Source of the DNA: Pyronema omphalodes
Lineage: Eukaryota > Ascomycota > Pezizomycetes > Pezizales > Pyronemataceae
Length of the DNA stretch: 64,000 nucleotides
Direction of reading: 5' to 3'
NCBI GenBank assembly: GCA_024516155.1
Contig: JAJJXM010000008.1
Coordinates: 62,001 to 126,000 of the forward strand
The notes under the pieces were generated by a model that was not told where the DNA came from, did not search any database, and saw only the letters and a list, made by a program, of their open reading frames with translations. Position numbers and translations under genes: made by a program. Of the stretch, positions 22,805-33,222 are shown piece after piece. Numbering within the stretch: the stretch's first letter is position 1; each line of letters begins with the position of its first letter.

Positions 22805-23067
22805 ACCCAGCCCCTTCGGACCCCCTCCCTGGCCAGATTATTCCACCGCCCCTACCGGTAGTAGTAGACGGCGAAGAAGAATGGTTCGTGGATGAAATCC
22901 TGGATAGCCGTTGGTCAAGAGGAAACCTGCAGTACCTCGTCAAGTGGACCGGCCATGACTCTCCAACCTGGGAACCGGAAACGAACCTATCCGAAACTGA
23001 GGCCGCTGAGAGATTTCACCAGTTATACCCAGACAAACCTTCTCCTCTCGTAGGAACTCGAGCCTAA
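22792..23067 (+). CDS. gypsy-I C-terminal chromodomain segment
   Basis: This 91-residue open frame follows the integrase with a 13-bp overlap. It contains the chromodomain signature: WFVDEILDSRW, then LQYLVKWTGHDSPTWEPE, with the aromatic residues expected for methyl-lysine reading. Such domains guide chromovirus integration to heterochromatin. In relatives it is fused to the integrase through a HVSLL-type motif. Here the join is out of frame by one base, and the second gypsy-I copy has the same spacing. It is therefore either an inherited lesion or a second recoding point. Confidence 0.75.
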   Translation: MSLLNPAPSDPLPGQIIPPPLPVVVDGEEEWFVDEILDSRWSRGNLQYLVKWTGHDSPTWEPETNLSETEAAERFHQLYPDKPSPLVGTRA

Positions 23068-23078
23068 CAGGGGGGTAC

Positions 23079-23612
23079 TGTCACGGCACATGGCTGACGA
23101 GCCGTTGTGTTGCGTCATCATGTTACCGTGGTTGTTGATTGACATCGTGCCGTTGTCTTGCCGTGTTGTGTTGTGTTGCCGTTGTGTTGTTGTGTTGTTG
23201 TGTGTGCCGTGCCATTGTGACTGAGAGACTGATTGATGATGGATGACGTACCACGAGCTGGAGAGCTGTGGCGTCGCAGGTGAATTGATGGAGAACGGAA
23301 GCTCATGTAGCGATGATTGTATGACAGCCCAGCAAGAGTGCTGGCCGCCCCTTTGTACATAAGGAGGCTTGCCTCCCCGTTGTCGAGATTCTCCATCGAA
23401 CGTCTTGTGTCTTCTCCTTGCTCCTAATATAAGACTTCTTCTCCCAAGTCCTACGTCACTCTTGTCCTTGTCCCTGTTCCTGTTTTGTGTGCCGTCCGTC
23501 TGACGAGCACTTCGGTCCTTGTCCTGCCGTTCCCCGTCCCGGAACCTGCCTAGTCCCTCTTGCCGGTAGTGTTCAGTGTGTTCCTTGAATGTCCGTTCTC
23601 AGTTCCCTGACA
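23079..23612 (+). repeat. gypsy-I 3' LTR
   Basis: 534 bp, the same length as the 5' LTR, with about eight differences. It is preceded by the polypurine tract at 23066-23078 and followed by the ACCTG duplication. Confidence 0.93.
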
Positions 23613-25746
23613 ACCTGCGCCCCTTATCTCCTCTCCTCTCTCAACTCCTCCGCTGGTGTCTCCTGACTCTTTGCCCTTTGAGACACCCGGGCCAGCCCTG
23701 CCCCTCTTCTCCTCCCCTCTCTCCCCTTCTCCCTCCTTCTTCCTCAGCCTTCTCGCTGCCCCGCCCCGCCTCTCTCCCCTTCTTGTCGGTGGTGTTGTAA
23801 GTCCAAGATTGCCATTCCCAAGCACAATCTGGACGTTGATGCCTCCGCTCTTGACGACTTCTGCCCAAGTCTTCTTTCCGGAGGGGGTTGTCTGTCTGGG
23901 TTGGTGGGTATTCTTTCCCCTTCCACCATTCTTCGTTGTGGGGGTCTGTTTGGATATCGCCGCATTAGATGTTGTCTCCTTCGCTTTCATCTTGTTCTTC
24001 TGCGTAGCCTTTGCCTCCACAGTCCTCCATCCGTTGGTCTCAGCAGGGGCAGTGCTTGGGGCGTCGGGTAGAGGTGTGTCCTGAGCAGATGAACTGTCAG
24101 GGTGAGGTTCCAGTGTCGCTTCGGTCGACGTGATTGCGAGGGGAGGTAGGGGGGACGTAAGCTTAAGAGCATCAAGCTTGTCCTGGGCGGCGGTAGTCGC
24201 ATGTTTCCAGTGCATCAGGCTTCGCACCGGTGATGCAGCTCTCGGTTTGTGGTTGACCGGTGCTCTGGTCATTGGTGAGGTGGGTTCGGTGTTCTGGTCA
24301 CTTCCCCTTCGCTTTCTCTTGCCAGGAGGGTTGCGAACCGCGTCCAGGACATCCTGGATGTCATGGTGGACGACGGACAGTTGCATAGTCATCTCTTCCA
24401 TCGCTGAGGAAGAGGCCGTGAGGTTCGGTGAGGGGGGCGCCGAAATGACTTGTTGTTGTTCGTCGATTATCTTCGTTAGGGCGTCCACGGCAGCCTTGAG
24501 AGCTGCTGTTTCTGCCTGTGTAGAGTCGTATGCTTTGCGCAGCGTCGCGTTTTCGAAGAGCAGATCATTGAATTTGGTCATCATGACGTCGAATCTGTGG
24601 CGCATCTCATCGCTGTTGTTGCGTATGGTGTCATCGAGGGTATTGAAGCGTCGCTGTGTGTCCCGGTGGATCTGTTGTATCCCCAGGAAGCTGGCTCCCG
24701 TGAGTTCGGCTTGGTTGTCATGAAACAGTTGATCCAGGGTGGCACAGTTGTCGTCAACTGCGATTGCCTTATTAATTGCAGATACACACGCGCGGCGGTA
24801 GTCGCTGAACCGGCTTTGTTCAGTTGTCGCCTGTTGCTGCTTTGTTGAAGCCGAAGGAACTGGTGATCCTGCCAAGACCACGCTCTGGAAGGGCTTTCCA
24901 GCGAAGTTTCCATCAACTTCATCAACTATTCCATCTCTTCCATCAAAAGTAGGATTGGATCCATCATGAGGAGGGTCGGCTAGAACATTGTACGCGTTTT
25001 CGGACCGTTTCGATCGTCGGGCGTTGTTCTGTCGTTGTTTTGGCGACATTTCGTGAGGTGGGGTAAGCCAAAACTCGTGAAAACTCTGATTTTGCGACAA
25101 AAGTCAACAAAAACAACGTAGAATTCCCTGAAAATTCAGAGAATAACGTAACAGAGTGCTGCGAATCCGAATCCGATCAGAAAATCGGGGGTTTCGGTGC
25201 TCGTTGTTGAGAATGCAGGGGGGGGGGTCGCCGTTGCCGTGTGGTGTGTGTGCGACACCCCGACACACTACTACCAACAGGGGACTAGATAACTTGACCC
25301 TGGCCTCGCCAGCCATGATGGAAGAGGTAGGGAATTGGGCCATAGACGATGAACTAGCGACCGGGTCGGACCACGAAGTAATTTGCTTCGACATCCAAAC
25401 TGTGCACACAGACATAGAACCTACCCCCCCACCGGAACGTCTCAACTGGCGGAAAACAGACTGGGCCTTGTTCTCCACGACCCTCCAAGCATCCATCTCC
25501 GCATCGACAACACAGTGGAGTCAATACGCCTCCAACCCCACACCCGAAAACCCCGACGCCTGGGCACGCCACGCGAGAGAACATATCCTCGATGCAGCCC
25601 GCGCCTCCACCCCCGTACTACAAGTCACCCCCCGATCGAAACGTTGGTGGACGGTGGAAGTCACCACCCTCAAAAAGGATATGACCCGCGGGAAAAGAAG
25701 GTGGAAATCAACAGGCTCAGACACTAACCACACCATTTACCACCGC

Positions 25747-27730
25747 ACGCTACACGGCAACGGCGACCCCCCCCTGCATTCCCAACAACGAGCACCGAAA
25801 CCCCCGGTTTTCTCATCGGATTCGGATTCGCAGCACTCTGTTACGTTATTCTCTGAGTTTTCAGGGAATTCTACGCTGTTTTTGTTGACTTCTGTCGCAA
25901 AATCAGAGTTTTCACGAGTTTTGGCTTACCCCACCTCACGAAATGTCGCCAAAACAACGACAGAACAACGCCCAACGATCGAAACGGTCCGAAAACGCGT
26001 ACAATGTTCTAGCCGACCTTCCTCATGATGGATCTACTCCTACTCTGGATGGAAGAGATGGAAAAGTTGATGAAGTTGATGGAAAATTCGCTGGAAAGCC
26101 CTTCCAGAGCGTGGTCTTGGCACGATCACCAGTTCCTTCGGCTTCAACATCGCAGCAACAGGCGACAACTGAACACAGCCGGTTTAGTAACTACCGTCGC
26201 CTAATGGTATCTGCAATTAATGAGGCAGTCGCAGTTGACGACAACTATGCCACCCTAGATCAACTGTTTGAAAACAACTACGCCGAATTCACCGGAGCCA
26301 GCTTCCTGGGGATACAACAGATCCACCAGGACACACAGCGTCGCTTCAATACCCTCGATGACACCATACGCAACAACAGCGATGAGATGCGCCTCAGATT
26401 CGACGTCATGATGACGAAACTCAACATTCTGACCGGCGGAAACACGAAGCTGCGCGCAGCCTACGACTCTACACAGGCAGAAACAGCAGCTCTCAAGGCT
26501 GCTGTGGACGCCCTGACGAGGAAAATCGACGAACAGCAACAAGTCATTTCGGCGCCCCCCTCACCGAACCTCACGGCCTCTTCCTCAGCGATGGAAGAGA
26601 TGACTATGCAACTGTCCGTCGTCCAACATGACATTCAGGATGTCCTGGACGCTGTTCGCAACCCTCCTGGCAAGAGAAAGCGAAGGGGAAGCGACCAGAA
26701 CACCGAACCCACCTCACCGACAAACAGAAGACCGGTGAACCACAAACCGAGAGCGGCATCACCGGTGCGAAGCTTGATGCACTCAAAACATGCGACTACC
26801 GCCGCCCAGGACAAGCTTGATGCCCTCAAGCCTATGTCCCCCCTACCTCTCCTCGCGATCACGTCGACCGAAGCGACACCGGAACCTCACCCTGACAGTC
26901 CATCTGCTCAGGACACACCTCTACCCGACGCCCCAAGCACTGCCCCTGCTGAGACCGACGGATGGAAGACTGTGGAGGCAAAGGCTGAACAGAGGAAGAA
27001 GCAGAGAGCGAAGGAGACGACACCTACGGCAGCGACACCCAGCAAGACCCCTAAAACAAAGAATGGTGGCCGGGGAAAGAATACCCACCAACCCAGAACG
27101 ACAACCTCCTCTGCAAAGAAGACTTGGGCAGAAGTCGTCAAGAGCGGAGGCATCAACGTCCAGATTGTGCTTGGGAATGGCAATCTTGGACTGACAACAC
27201 CACCGACAAGAAGGGGAGAGAGGCGAGGGGGAGCAGCGAGAAGGCTGAGGAAGAAGGAAGGAGAAGGGGAGAGAGGGGAGGAGAAGAGGGGCAGGGCGGG
27301 CCCGGGTGTCTCAAAGGGCAAAGAGTCAGGAGACACCGGCGGAGGAGGTGAGAGAGGAGAGGAGAGTGGGGGCACGGGTGGCCCGGCGGCTGTTTAACTT
27401 TGCTTTGGTTTCATTTTTGCTTTGTGGAGGAAATAAAGGAGGAAAAATGGTTAAAAATGGGAGGGGAAGGGAGGAGGAAAGGGAGGAGCCCGGCGAGGCG
27501 GCCTCTGTGCAAGCAGGGCACTGGAACAGCAGACGCGCTTGGACAAGAAACCCCCGTAGTAACAGTGCGGACAGACCCCACAACCACAACGATCAAGAGG
27601 AGGAGACTGGTAGAGGTGGAGACTGGGTTTTTGCTTTTACATTTCTTTCTTCTTCTCTTTTGTATTTATCTGTCCCTTGTCATAACCTTCGGGTTGCAAA
27701 CAAGTAATGAGAGAACAAACAAACAAACAA
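25747..27730 (+). mobile_element. half-LINE copy H8, full length with intact ORF
   Basis: It runs from the CACGGCAACGGCGACC block near 25754 to an (AAAC)n tail at about 27712-27730. It is flanked by a 15-bp duplication with one mismatch, ACCATTTACC(A/G)CCGC, at 25732-25746 and 27731-27745. The 3' hairpin is at 27676-27704. This is the best preserved copy of the family. Confidence 0.88.
25943..27397 (+). CDS. half-LINE ORF1-like coiled-coil basic protein (484 aa), intact
   Basis: The ATG opens MSPKQRQNNAQRSKRSENAY. Layout: a basic N-terminus; a helical region with a likely coiled coil around residues 160-205 (heptad-like QAETAALKAAVDALTRKIDE); a nuclear-localisation-like GKRKRRGS near 245; a Pro/Ser/Thr-rich linker; KKTWAEVVKSGG near 400; and an Arg/Gly/Glu-rich tail. 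The WAEVV block resembles the LTWAERV block in ORF1 of LINE-E, which also follows a coiled coil. There are no CCHC knuckles, endonuclease or RT. I infer an RNA-binding chaperone of ORF1p type. Sister copies carry stops, so function is unproven. Confidence 0.7.
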   Translation: MSPKQRQNNAQRSKRSENAYNVLADLPHDGSTPTLDGRDGKVDEVDGKFAGKPFQSVVLARSPVPSASTSQQQATTEHSRFSNYRRLMVSAINEAVAVDDNYATLDQLFENNYAEFTGASFLGIQQIHQDTQRRFNTLDDTIRNNSDEMRLRFDVMMTKLNILTGGNTKLRAAYDSTQAETAALKAAVDALTRKIDEQQQVISAPPSPNLTASSSAMEEMTMQLSVVQHDIQDVLDAVRNPPGKRKRRGSDQNTEPTSPTNRRPVNHKPRAASPVRSLMHSKHATTAAQDKLDALKPMSPLPLLAITSTEATPEPHPDSPSAQDTPLPDAPSTAPAETDGWKTVEAKAEQRKKQRAKETTPTAATPSKTPKTKNGGRGKNTHQPRTTTSSAKKTWAEVVKSGGINVQIVLGNGNLGLTTPPTRRGERRGGAARRLRKKEGEGERGEEKRGRAGPGVSKGKESGDTGGGGERGEESGGTGGPAAV

Positions 27731-27792
27731 ACCATTTACCGCCGCCTACGAAACATGTATCACCGTCAGATAAGACATGCCAAGGATGCGAT

Positions 27793-28321
27793 TGTCAGGG
27801 AACTAGGAACGGACGTTCAAAGAACACACTGAACACTACCGGCAAGGGGGACTAGGCGGGTTCCAGGACGGGGAACGGAAAGACAAGGACCAAAGTGCTC
27901 GTCAGACGGACGGCACACGAAACAGGAACAGGGACAAGGACAAGAATGACGTGGGACTGGAAGGAGAAGTCTTTATTAAGAACAAGGGAAAGACACAAGA
28001 CGTTCGATGGAGAACTCAACAACGGGGAGGCAAGCCTCCTTATGTACAAAGGGGCGGCCAGCACTCTTGCTGGGCCGTCATCCAACATCGCTACATGAAA
28101 GCTTCCGTTCTCCATCAATTCACCTGCGACGTCAAAGCTCTCCAGCTCATAGTACGTCATCCATCATCAATCAGTCTATCAACCACAACGGCACGGCACA
28201 CACAACAACACAACGACAACACAACACAACACGGCAAGACAACGGCACGATGTCGACAACAACAACGACAACATAATGATGATGCAACAACACAACGGCT
28301 CGTCAGCCGTGTGCCGTGACA
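27793..28321 (-). repeat. gypsy-I copy 2, 3' LTR
   Basis: 529 bp with TGTCA/TGACA ends, clearly the same family as the 534-bp LTRs at 16770 and 23079 but with small indels. Confidence 0.9.
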
Positions 28322-28329
28322 GTACCCCC

Positions 28330-28610
28330 CCGTTAGGTTCGAGTTCCTACGAGAGGAGAAGGTTTGTCTGGGTATAACTGATGGAATTCCTCAGCGGCCT
28401 CAGTTTCGGATAGGTTTGTTTCCGGTTCCCAGGTTGGAGAGTCATGGCCGGTCCACTTGACGAGGTACTGCAGGTTTCCTCTTAACCAATGGCTATCCAG
28501 AATTTCATCCACGAACCATTCTTCTGCGCCGTCTACTACTACCGGTAGGGGCGGTGGGATAATCTGGCCAGGGAGGGGGTCCGAAGGGGCTGGGTTTAGT
28601 AGGGCAAGGG
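28330..28610 (-). CDS. gypsy-I copy 2 chromodomain segment
   Basis: On the minus strand the frame contains EEWFVDEILDSHW and LQYLVKWTGHDSPTWEPE, matching the chromodomain at 22792-23067. It again starts out of frame with the integrase, which ends RTFPLPY at the same relative point. Confidence 0.7.
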
Positions 28611-29766
28611 GAAGGTCCTATGATGTTTCATTGTCTCCGGTATATCCAATTCATAGGCGTGGGATCCAATGGGCCGTAACACGGTGAAGGGGCCTAGGTG
28701 TTTGTTGTCCAGTTTCTTTGAGGGGCGGCGGGTTCTGAGGTTGCGGGCGTCCAGCCATACTAGGTCTCCTGGTTTGAAGACCGGCGCGGGGAGTCGGGAA
28801 TTGTCGGCGGCCTCTATGTGGCGGGCTTGGGCGTATTTCATTTCAGAACGTAAGACGTCATGGATGTGTGACATCCTTTCCGCTACCTCGTTCGCTTTCA
28901 CTTCTTCAGGATTGTCTGTCCTGATTTCCAATTCGAAGGAGCATTTGGGGTGTCGGCCGTATATAGCGTAGAACGGAGACAGCGACGTTGTATCCGATAC
29001 TTGGTTATTTGCAGCAAATTCTGCCAGTGGTAAAAATTTCTTCCAATCGTCTTGTAAATAACAGACGTACGCGCGGAGATATTGCTCCGTAACCGCGTTG
29101 ATTCTTTCTGTTTGGCCATCGGTTCGGGGGTGGAAGGCCGTGCTCGTGGCAATTTCGATACCCATGCAATTTGCCAGGTGTTTCCAGAAGTGGGCCACAA
29201 ATTGCGGACCGCGGTCGGACACTACTGTGTCTGGCAGGCCGTGTAGTTTGAATATGTTTTCCAGGAAGAGTTGCGCGAAGCCTTCTGCGTCTATCGTGGA
29301 GTGACAGGGCACTAAGTGCCGCTGTTTTGTGAGTCGGCAAACGATCGCACATATTGCGTCGAAGCCTTCTGATGTCGGTAGTCCAGTAACAAAGTCCACA
29401 GATATATTCTGCCACGGGTGGTGCGGGACCGGTAGGGGTTTCAAGGTTCCATAGGGTGCGTGGCGGGTAGCTTTTGTTCTTTTACAAGTATGGCAATTTC
29501 GGACGAATTGGTCCACATCTTTTCTCATCGAGGGCCAGTAATAATTCCTGGCGAGGAGTTCGAAAGTCTTTGCACGGCCCGGGTGTCCCATGGTGGGGGG
29601 GTCGTGGTGATCTTGTAGTAGTTTCAATCGTAGTTTGTCCAGCGCAGGGACATAGAGGCAGTCTCGGTAGTACAATCTGTTTTCCAACACGGAGCAATCG
29701 GCGAGTGATATGTCCTTACAGATTTGTGTACCGTCTTCCAGCATTCCCAACACTCGGTTGGGGGCA
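28596..29766 (-). pseudogene. gypsy-I copy 2 pol fragment (integrase)
   Basis: Open frame of about 390 codons covering the end of the RNase H linker, the HHCC motif, the integrase core with VDFVTG, SDRGPQF and TDGQTERIN, and the C-terminal GPFTVLRP-type region. It is highly similar to 21640-22804. It is truncated at the N-terminal side by H9, so it cannot be functional. Confidence 0.88.
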
Positions 29767-30873
29767 ACACACCACACGGCAACGGCGACCCCCCCCCTGC
29801 ATTCTCAACAACGAGCACCGAAACCCCCGGTTTTCTCATCGGATTCGGATTCGCAGCACTCTATTACGTTATTCTCTGAATTTTCAGGGAATTCTACGTT
29901 GTTTTTGTTGACTTTTGTCGCAAAATCAGAGTTTTCACGAGTTTTGGCTTACCCCACCTCACGAAATGTCGCCAAAACAACGACAGAACAACGCCCGACG
30001 ATCGAAACGGTCCGAAAACGCGTACAATGTTCTAGCCGACCCTCCTCATGATGGATCCAACCCTACTTTTGATGGAGGAGATGGAATAGTTGATGAAGTT
30101 GATGGAAACTTCGCTGGAAAGCCCTTCCAGAGCGTGGTCTTGGCAGGATCACCAGTTCCTACGGCTTCAACAAAGCAGCAACAGGCGACAACTGAACAAA
30201 GACGGTTCAGCGACTACCGCTGCGCATGTGTATCTGCAATTAATAGGGCAATTGCAGTTGACGACAACTATGCTACCCTAGATCAACTCTTTCATGACAA
30301 CCAAGCCGAACTCACGGGAGCCAGCTTCCTGGGGATACAACAGATCCACCGGGACACACAGCGACGCTTCAATACCCTCGATGACACCATACGCAACAAC
30401 AGCGATGAGATGCGCCACAGATTCGACGTCATGATGACCAAATTCAACGATCTGCTCTTCGAAAACGCGACGCTGCGCAAAGCATACGACACCACACAGG
30501 CAGAAACAGCAGCTCTCAAGGCTGCTGTGGACGCCCTGACGAAGAAAATCGACGAACAGCAACAAGCCATTACGGCGCCCCCTCACCGAACCTCACGGCC
30601 TCTTCCTCAGTGATGGAAGAGATGACTATGCAACTGTCCGTCGTCCACCATGACATCCAGGATGTCCTGGACGCTGTTCGCAACCCTCCTGGCAAGAGAA
30701 AGAGAAGGGGAAGCGACCAGAACACCGAACCCACCTCACCAACGACCAGAGCACCGGTCAACCACAAACCGAGAGCTGCATCACCGGTGCGAAGCCTGAT
30801 GCACTCAAAACATGCGACTACCGCGGCCCAGGACAAGCTTGATGCCCTCAAGCCTATGTCCCCCCTACCTCTC
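29767..30873 (+). mobile_element. half-LINE copy H9, 3' part removed by copia insertion
   Basis: It starts with the complete 5' block and the ORF (ATG at about 29966). The ORF loses frame through a one-base deletion near 30585 in a C-run. The element stops at 30873 inside the linker, where the copia LTR begins. Confidence 0.82.
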
Positions 30874-31034
30874 TGTCGAAGGTCTCACAGGCACGAGAAG
30901 AAGAAGAAAGTGGAGGTGGCAACCGGATGTATTAACGAGCGTGAAGAGTCAGACATAGACGGGCAAGCGAGTGCCTATACATAGAGAGTGGTCCACCTCC
31001 ACCTAAGCACTAGGGCCTTAGGCGCACTTCAACA
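30874..31034 (-). repeat. copia 3' LTR, 161 bp
   Basis: Ends are near-perfect inverted repeats, TGTTGAAG and CTTCGACA, read on the minus strand. A GACGAGGGGGTG polypurine tract lies directly upstream. The length fits the short LTRs of copia elements. Confidence 0.75.
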
Positions 31035-31280
31035 CACCCCCTCGTCTAAGGACGGGTGCTACAAACATAATAATAAGAGGAAGTAACAATCCATCATAAC
31101 AGAAAACAAGAACAATACCATAGAAAAAGAAAATACCCAATTACCCATAAAAAGAAGAAGTGAAAACCCATAAGAAGAACAACCCAAATAAAAACAACAC
31201 AATTCAATCATCATCATTATCAGCAATCTGCAGCCATACTTCAATCACAAACACACACTTATTCATTCAAATCAAACCCA

Positions 31281-33110
31281 TTAATCATTTTTACCATTCA
31301 GCGTTTCCATCCCTAAGAGTTTCACGGCCAACGCGTGTGTTGGTCCAGGGAGCGGTTTAGTGAGGATATCTGCGACATTTTCTTTGGACGCAATGTATTC
31401 GAACGATACCGTTCCCTTTCTAGCTTCGTCGATCGAGTGGTGAAACTTCACATCGATGTGTTTTGTTTTCGCCTTGATGACGCCGGTCTGGAGGAGGCGA
31501 AGTGCTCCCATGTTGTCGCAACGGACCGAGGTCGGCACTTTGTTATCCCAGGCTTCGGTGTCGTCCATCAATAGGCGGAACCAGATCGCTTCACGGGTCG
31601 CATTGCTGCATGCAATGTACTCGGCTTCAAGAGTGGAAAGGGCGATGACGGACTGCTTCTTTGAGCTCCAGTGGATCGGCCCGTCCGCTCCTGGCGCAGG
31701 GACTACGCACCCCCCGACGCTTTTCCCATCGGCTGTACTGCCGGCCCAGTCGCTGTCGGAGAAGAGTCGCAAACACTCCTGCGGTATGTCGTGGTTACGC
31801 TTGTAGATAATCGACAAATTTTTCGTACCTTTCAAGTATCGGATGGCCCTTTTGGCAGCGGTCATGTGCATTGCTAGAGGCGAAAGATTGTATCGGCTGA
31901 GGGCAGTCACGGCGAAGGCGATGTCAGGACGAGTTCCGATTGCTGCGTACATCAGTGATCCGACCATTGATAGATACAGGCGTTTTTGCTGTTCATCAGT
32001 GGTCTTGTCTTCGCAGTCAGTATTCTCAAGATCAACGTGGATGTCCATCGGGGAAGAGGTGGGTGCGGCCTCAAGAAGACCGTATCTGGCAATCACCCCC
32101 TCAATGTAATCCCTCTGCGAGATGGCAATACTTCCGTCAGGCAAATATTCGAGTTCGAGGCCGAGAAAACGAGTCGCTTTTCCGAGATCTGTCATTTTGA
32201 AGCGAGCACTGAGGGCCTTCTTGATGTTGTCGCCCATCCTCTGTTTTGTCAGATTGAAGATCAAGATATCGTCGACATATAAAAGCAGAAATGCGTCCTT
32301 CATGAGGTAGAGGTTGGAGTCGGCGTGTGCTTGTCGGAAACCTTGCTTCATGAGGAAGTCATTAATCTGGGCCCACCATAATCGGGGTGCCTGGTTTAGG
32401 CCGTACAGGGCTTTCAGCAGGCGAACCGTCGATGTTTTTGATAGACGTTTATCGAGCCATTCGATACCGGGAGGCATGGACATGAAAGTCCTGTCGTTGT
32501 CAATGGCTGGATTGAGGAAGGCCGTGACGACATCCATCTGGTCGACTGACCACCCCCTGGTTGCAGATAAGCTTAGCAGGTAACGTAGAGTACTTAGCTT
32601 GGAGACAGGTGCATATGTCTCATCATAATCAATCCCCGGAACTTGTTCATAACCCTTTATAACCAGTCAGGCCTTGAACTTTGTGCTGCCGTCAATGTTG
32701 CGTTTGGTTTTGTAAATCCATCGACACTTCAGGGGCTTGCATCCAAAGAGAACAGTGATGCCGCTGTAGGATGTTTGATTGTCGATTGCATCAGGCGATG
32801 ACACTGGTCGGAGAGGTTCTGCATTGTCACTTGATTTGAAGGCCTGGAAGGTTTCGTTTATCAGTAAAGAGTTCCATTCTTCTTGCATCGCAGTTGTCCA
32901 GTTGTCCCGGTCGGCGCTCTTCATTGCCGCGGTGTAAGAGGTCGGGTCGCCGTCAAGTAGATCAGGACCTATGGCCTCGTCGGGATCGTCTATAGTTGCT
33001 TTGGCGAGAAAGGCCGGGGCTAGGGCGTCGTCAATATCGATGTCTTCGTAGCGGGACTTGTTTAGTCTGTTGGCCTTCAGTCGCTCGTCGCGTAGGGACA
33101 GTGAATTCAT
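31281..33110 (-). pseudogene. copia pol fragment: RT and RNase H, one nonsense codon
   Basis: The frame runs from 33110 to the natural stop at 31281 with a single TGA at 32669-32667, where relatives have Arg (a CGA-to-TGA change). Copia-type RT features are KCRWIYKTKRNIDG, QMDVVTAFLNP, LYGLNQAPRLWW and the catalytic YVDD. RNase H carries DSDWAG and the late motif STLEAEYIA. C-terminal KTKHIDVKFH and NVADILTKPLPGP are typical of the superfamily. Confidence 0.88.
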
Positions 33111-33222
33111 GTCATTAGAAGCATCTGAGAATTAGGATGTTAGTTCAAAGAAGTGAATATCTGAGAAGTAGAGCGAGAAATTTGAGAAACAGGGAAAAAA
33201 CAGTAGACAGGGATTCCGTGGC

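Larger units (their letters stand above)
16770..23612 (+). mobile_element. gypsy-I: complete Ty3-type chromovirus, 6.8 kb
   Basis: Two 534-bp LTRs (TGTCA...TGACA) bracket gag, a -1 shifted pol and a C-terminal chromodomain. A 5-bp target duplication, ACCTG, lies at 16765-16769 and 23613-23617, in the middle of H7. By eye the LTRs differ at about eight positions, mostly transitions, so the insertion is fairly recent. Gag is wrecked by a tandem duplication and an indel, and pol has one in-frame TGA. A polypurine tract, AACAGGGGGGTAC, precedes the 3' LTR at 23066-23078. I could not identify a convincing tRNA primer-binding site after 17303. Confidence 0.93.
16419..25253 (-). mobile_element. half-LINE copy H7, antisense in LINE-D, split by gypsy-I
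   Basis: The 3' tail and hairpin lie at 16419-16769 and the rest of the element at 23613-25253. Between them sits the gypsy-I retrotransposon. H7 is flanked by a perfect 13-bp duplication, GACACCCCGACAC, at 16406-16418 and 25254-25266. The ORF runs from the ATG at about 25052 towards 23613 on the minus strand and is open over its whole length up to the LTR, so the gypsy-I insertion is the main lesion. Confidence 0.88.
13336..27792 (+). mobile_element. LINE-D, exploded into pieces by five later insertions
   Basis: A plus-strand LINE of the LINE-A subfamily. Pieces in order are: 5' UTR and ORF1 start (13336-13844), endonuclease (15841-16418), end of endonuclease and linker (25254-25746), and start of the RT-proximal region (27731-27792). 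Between them lie H6, H7 (itself carrying gypsy-I), H8 and a second gypsy-I copy. The pieces line up colinearly with LINE-A, except that about 1.6 kb of ORF1 is missing at the H6 insertion. Confidence 0.85.
27793..29766 (-). mobile_element. gypsy-I second copy, 3' part only
   Basis: Minus-strand fragment with a 3' LTR (27793-28321), a chromodomain and an integrase. It was inserted in LINE-D after position 27792 and is cut at its upstream side by H9 at about 29767. The 5' two thirds of the element are not in the window. Confidence 0.88.
30874..33222 (-). mobile_element. copia-type retrotransposon, 3' half
   Basis: Minus-strand Ty1/copia remnant with a short LTR (30874-31034), a polypurine tract (plus 31035-31046), an untranslated stretch, RNase H and RT. 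The upstream gag, protease and integrase are missing. The stretch 33111-33222 has no recognisable coding content, and gypsy-II starts at 33223. Confidence 0.85.

Noticed and set aside
28330..28350. tRNA B-box-like GGTTCGAGTTCC
   Set aside because: It lies at the end of the gypsy-I chromodomain coding region just inside the polypurine tract, with no A box or cloverleaf around it.
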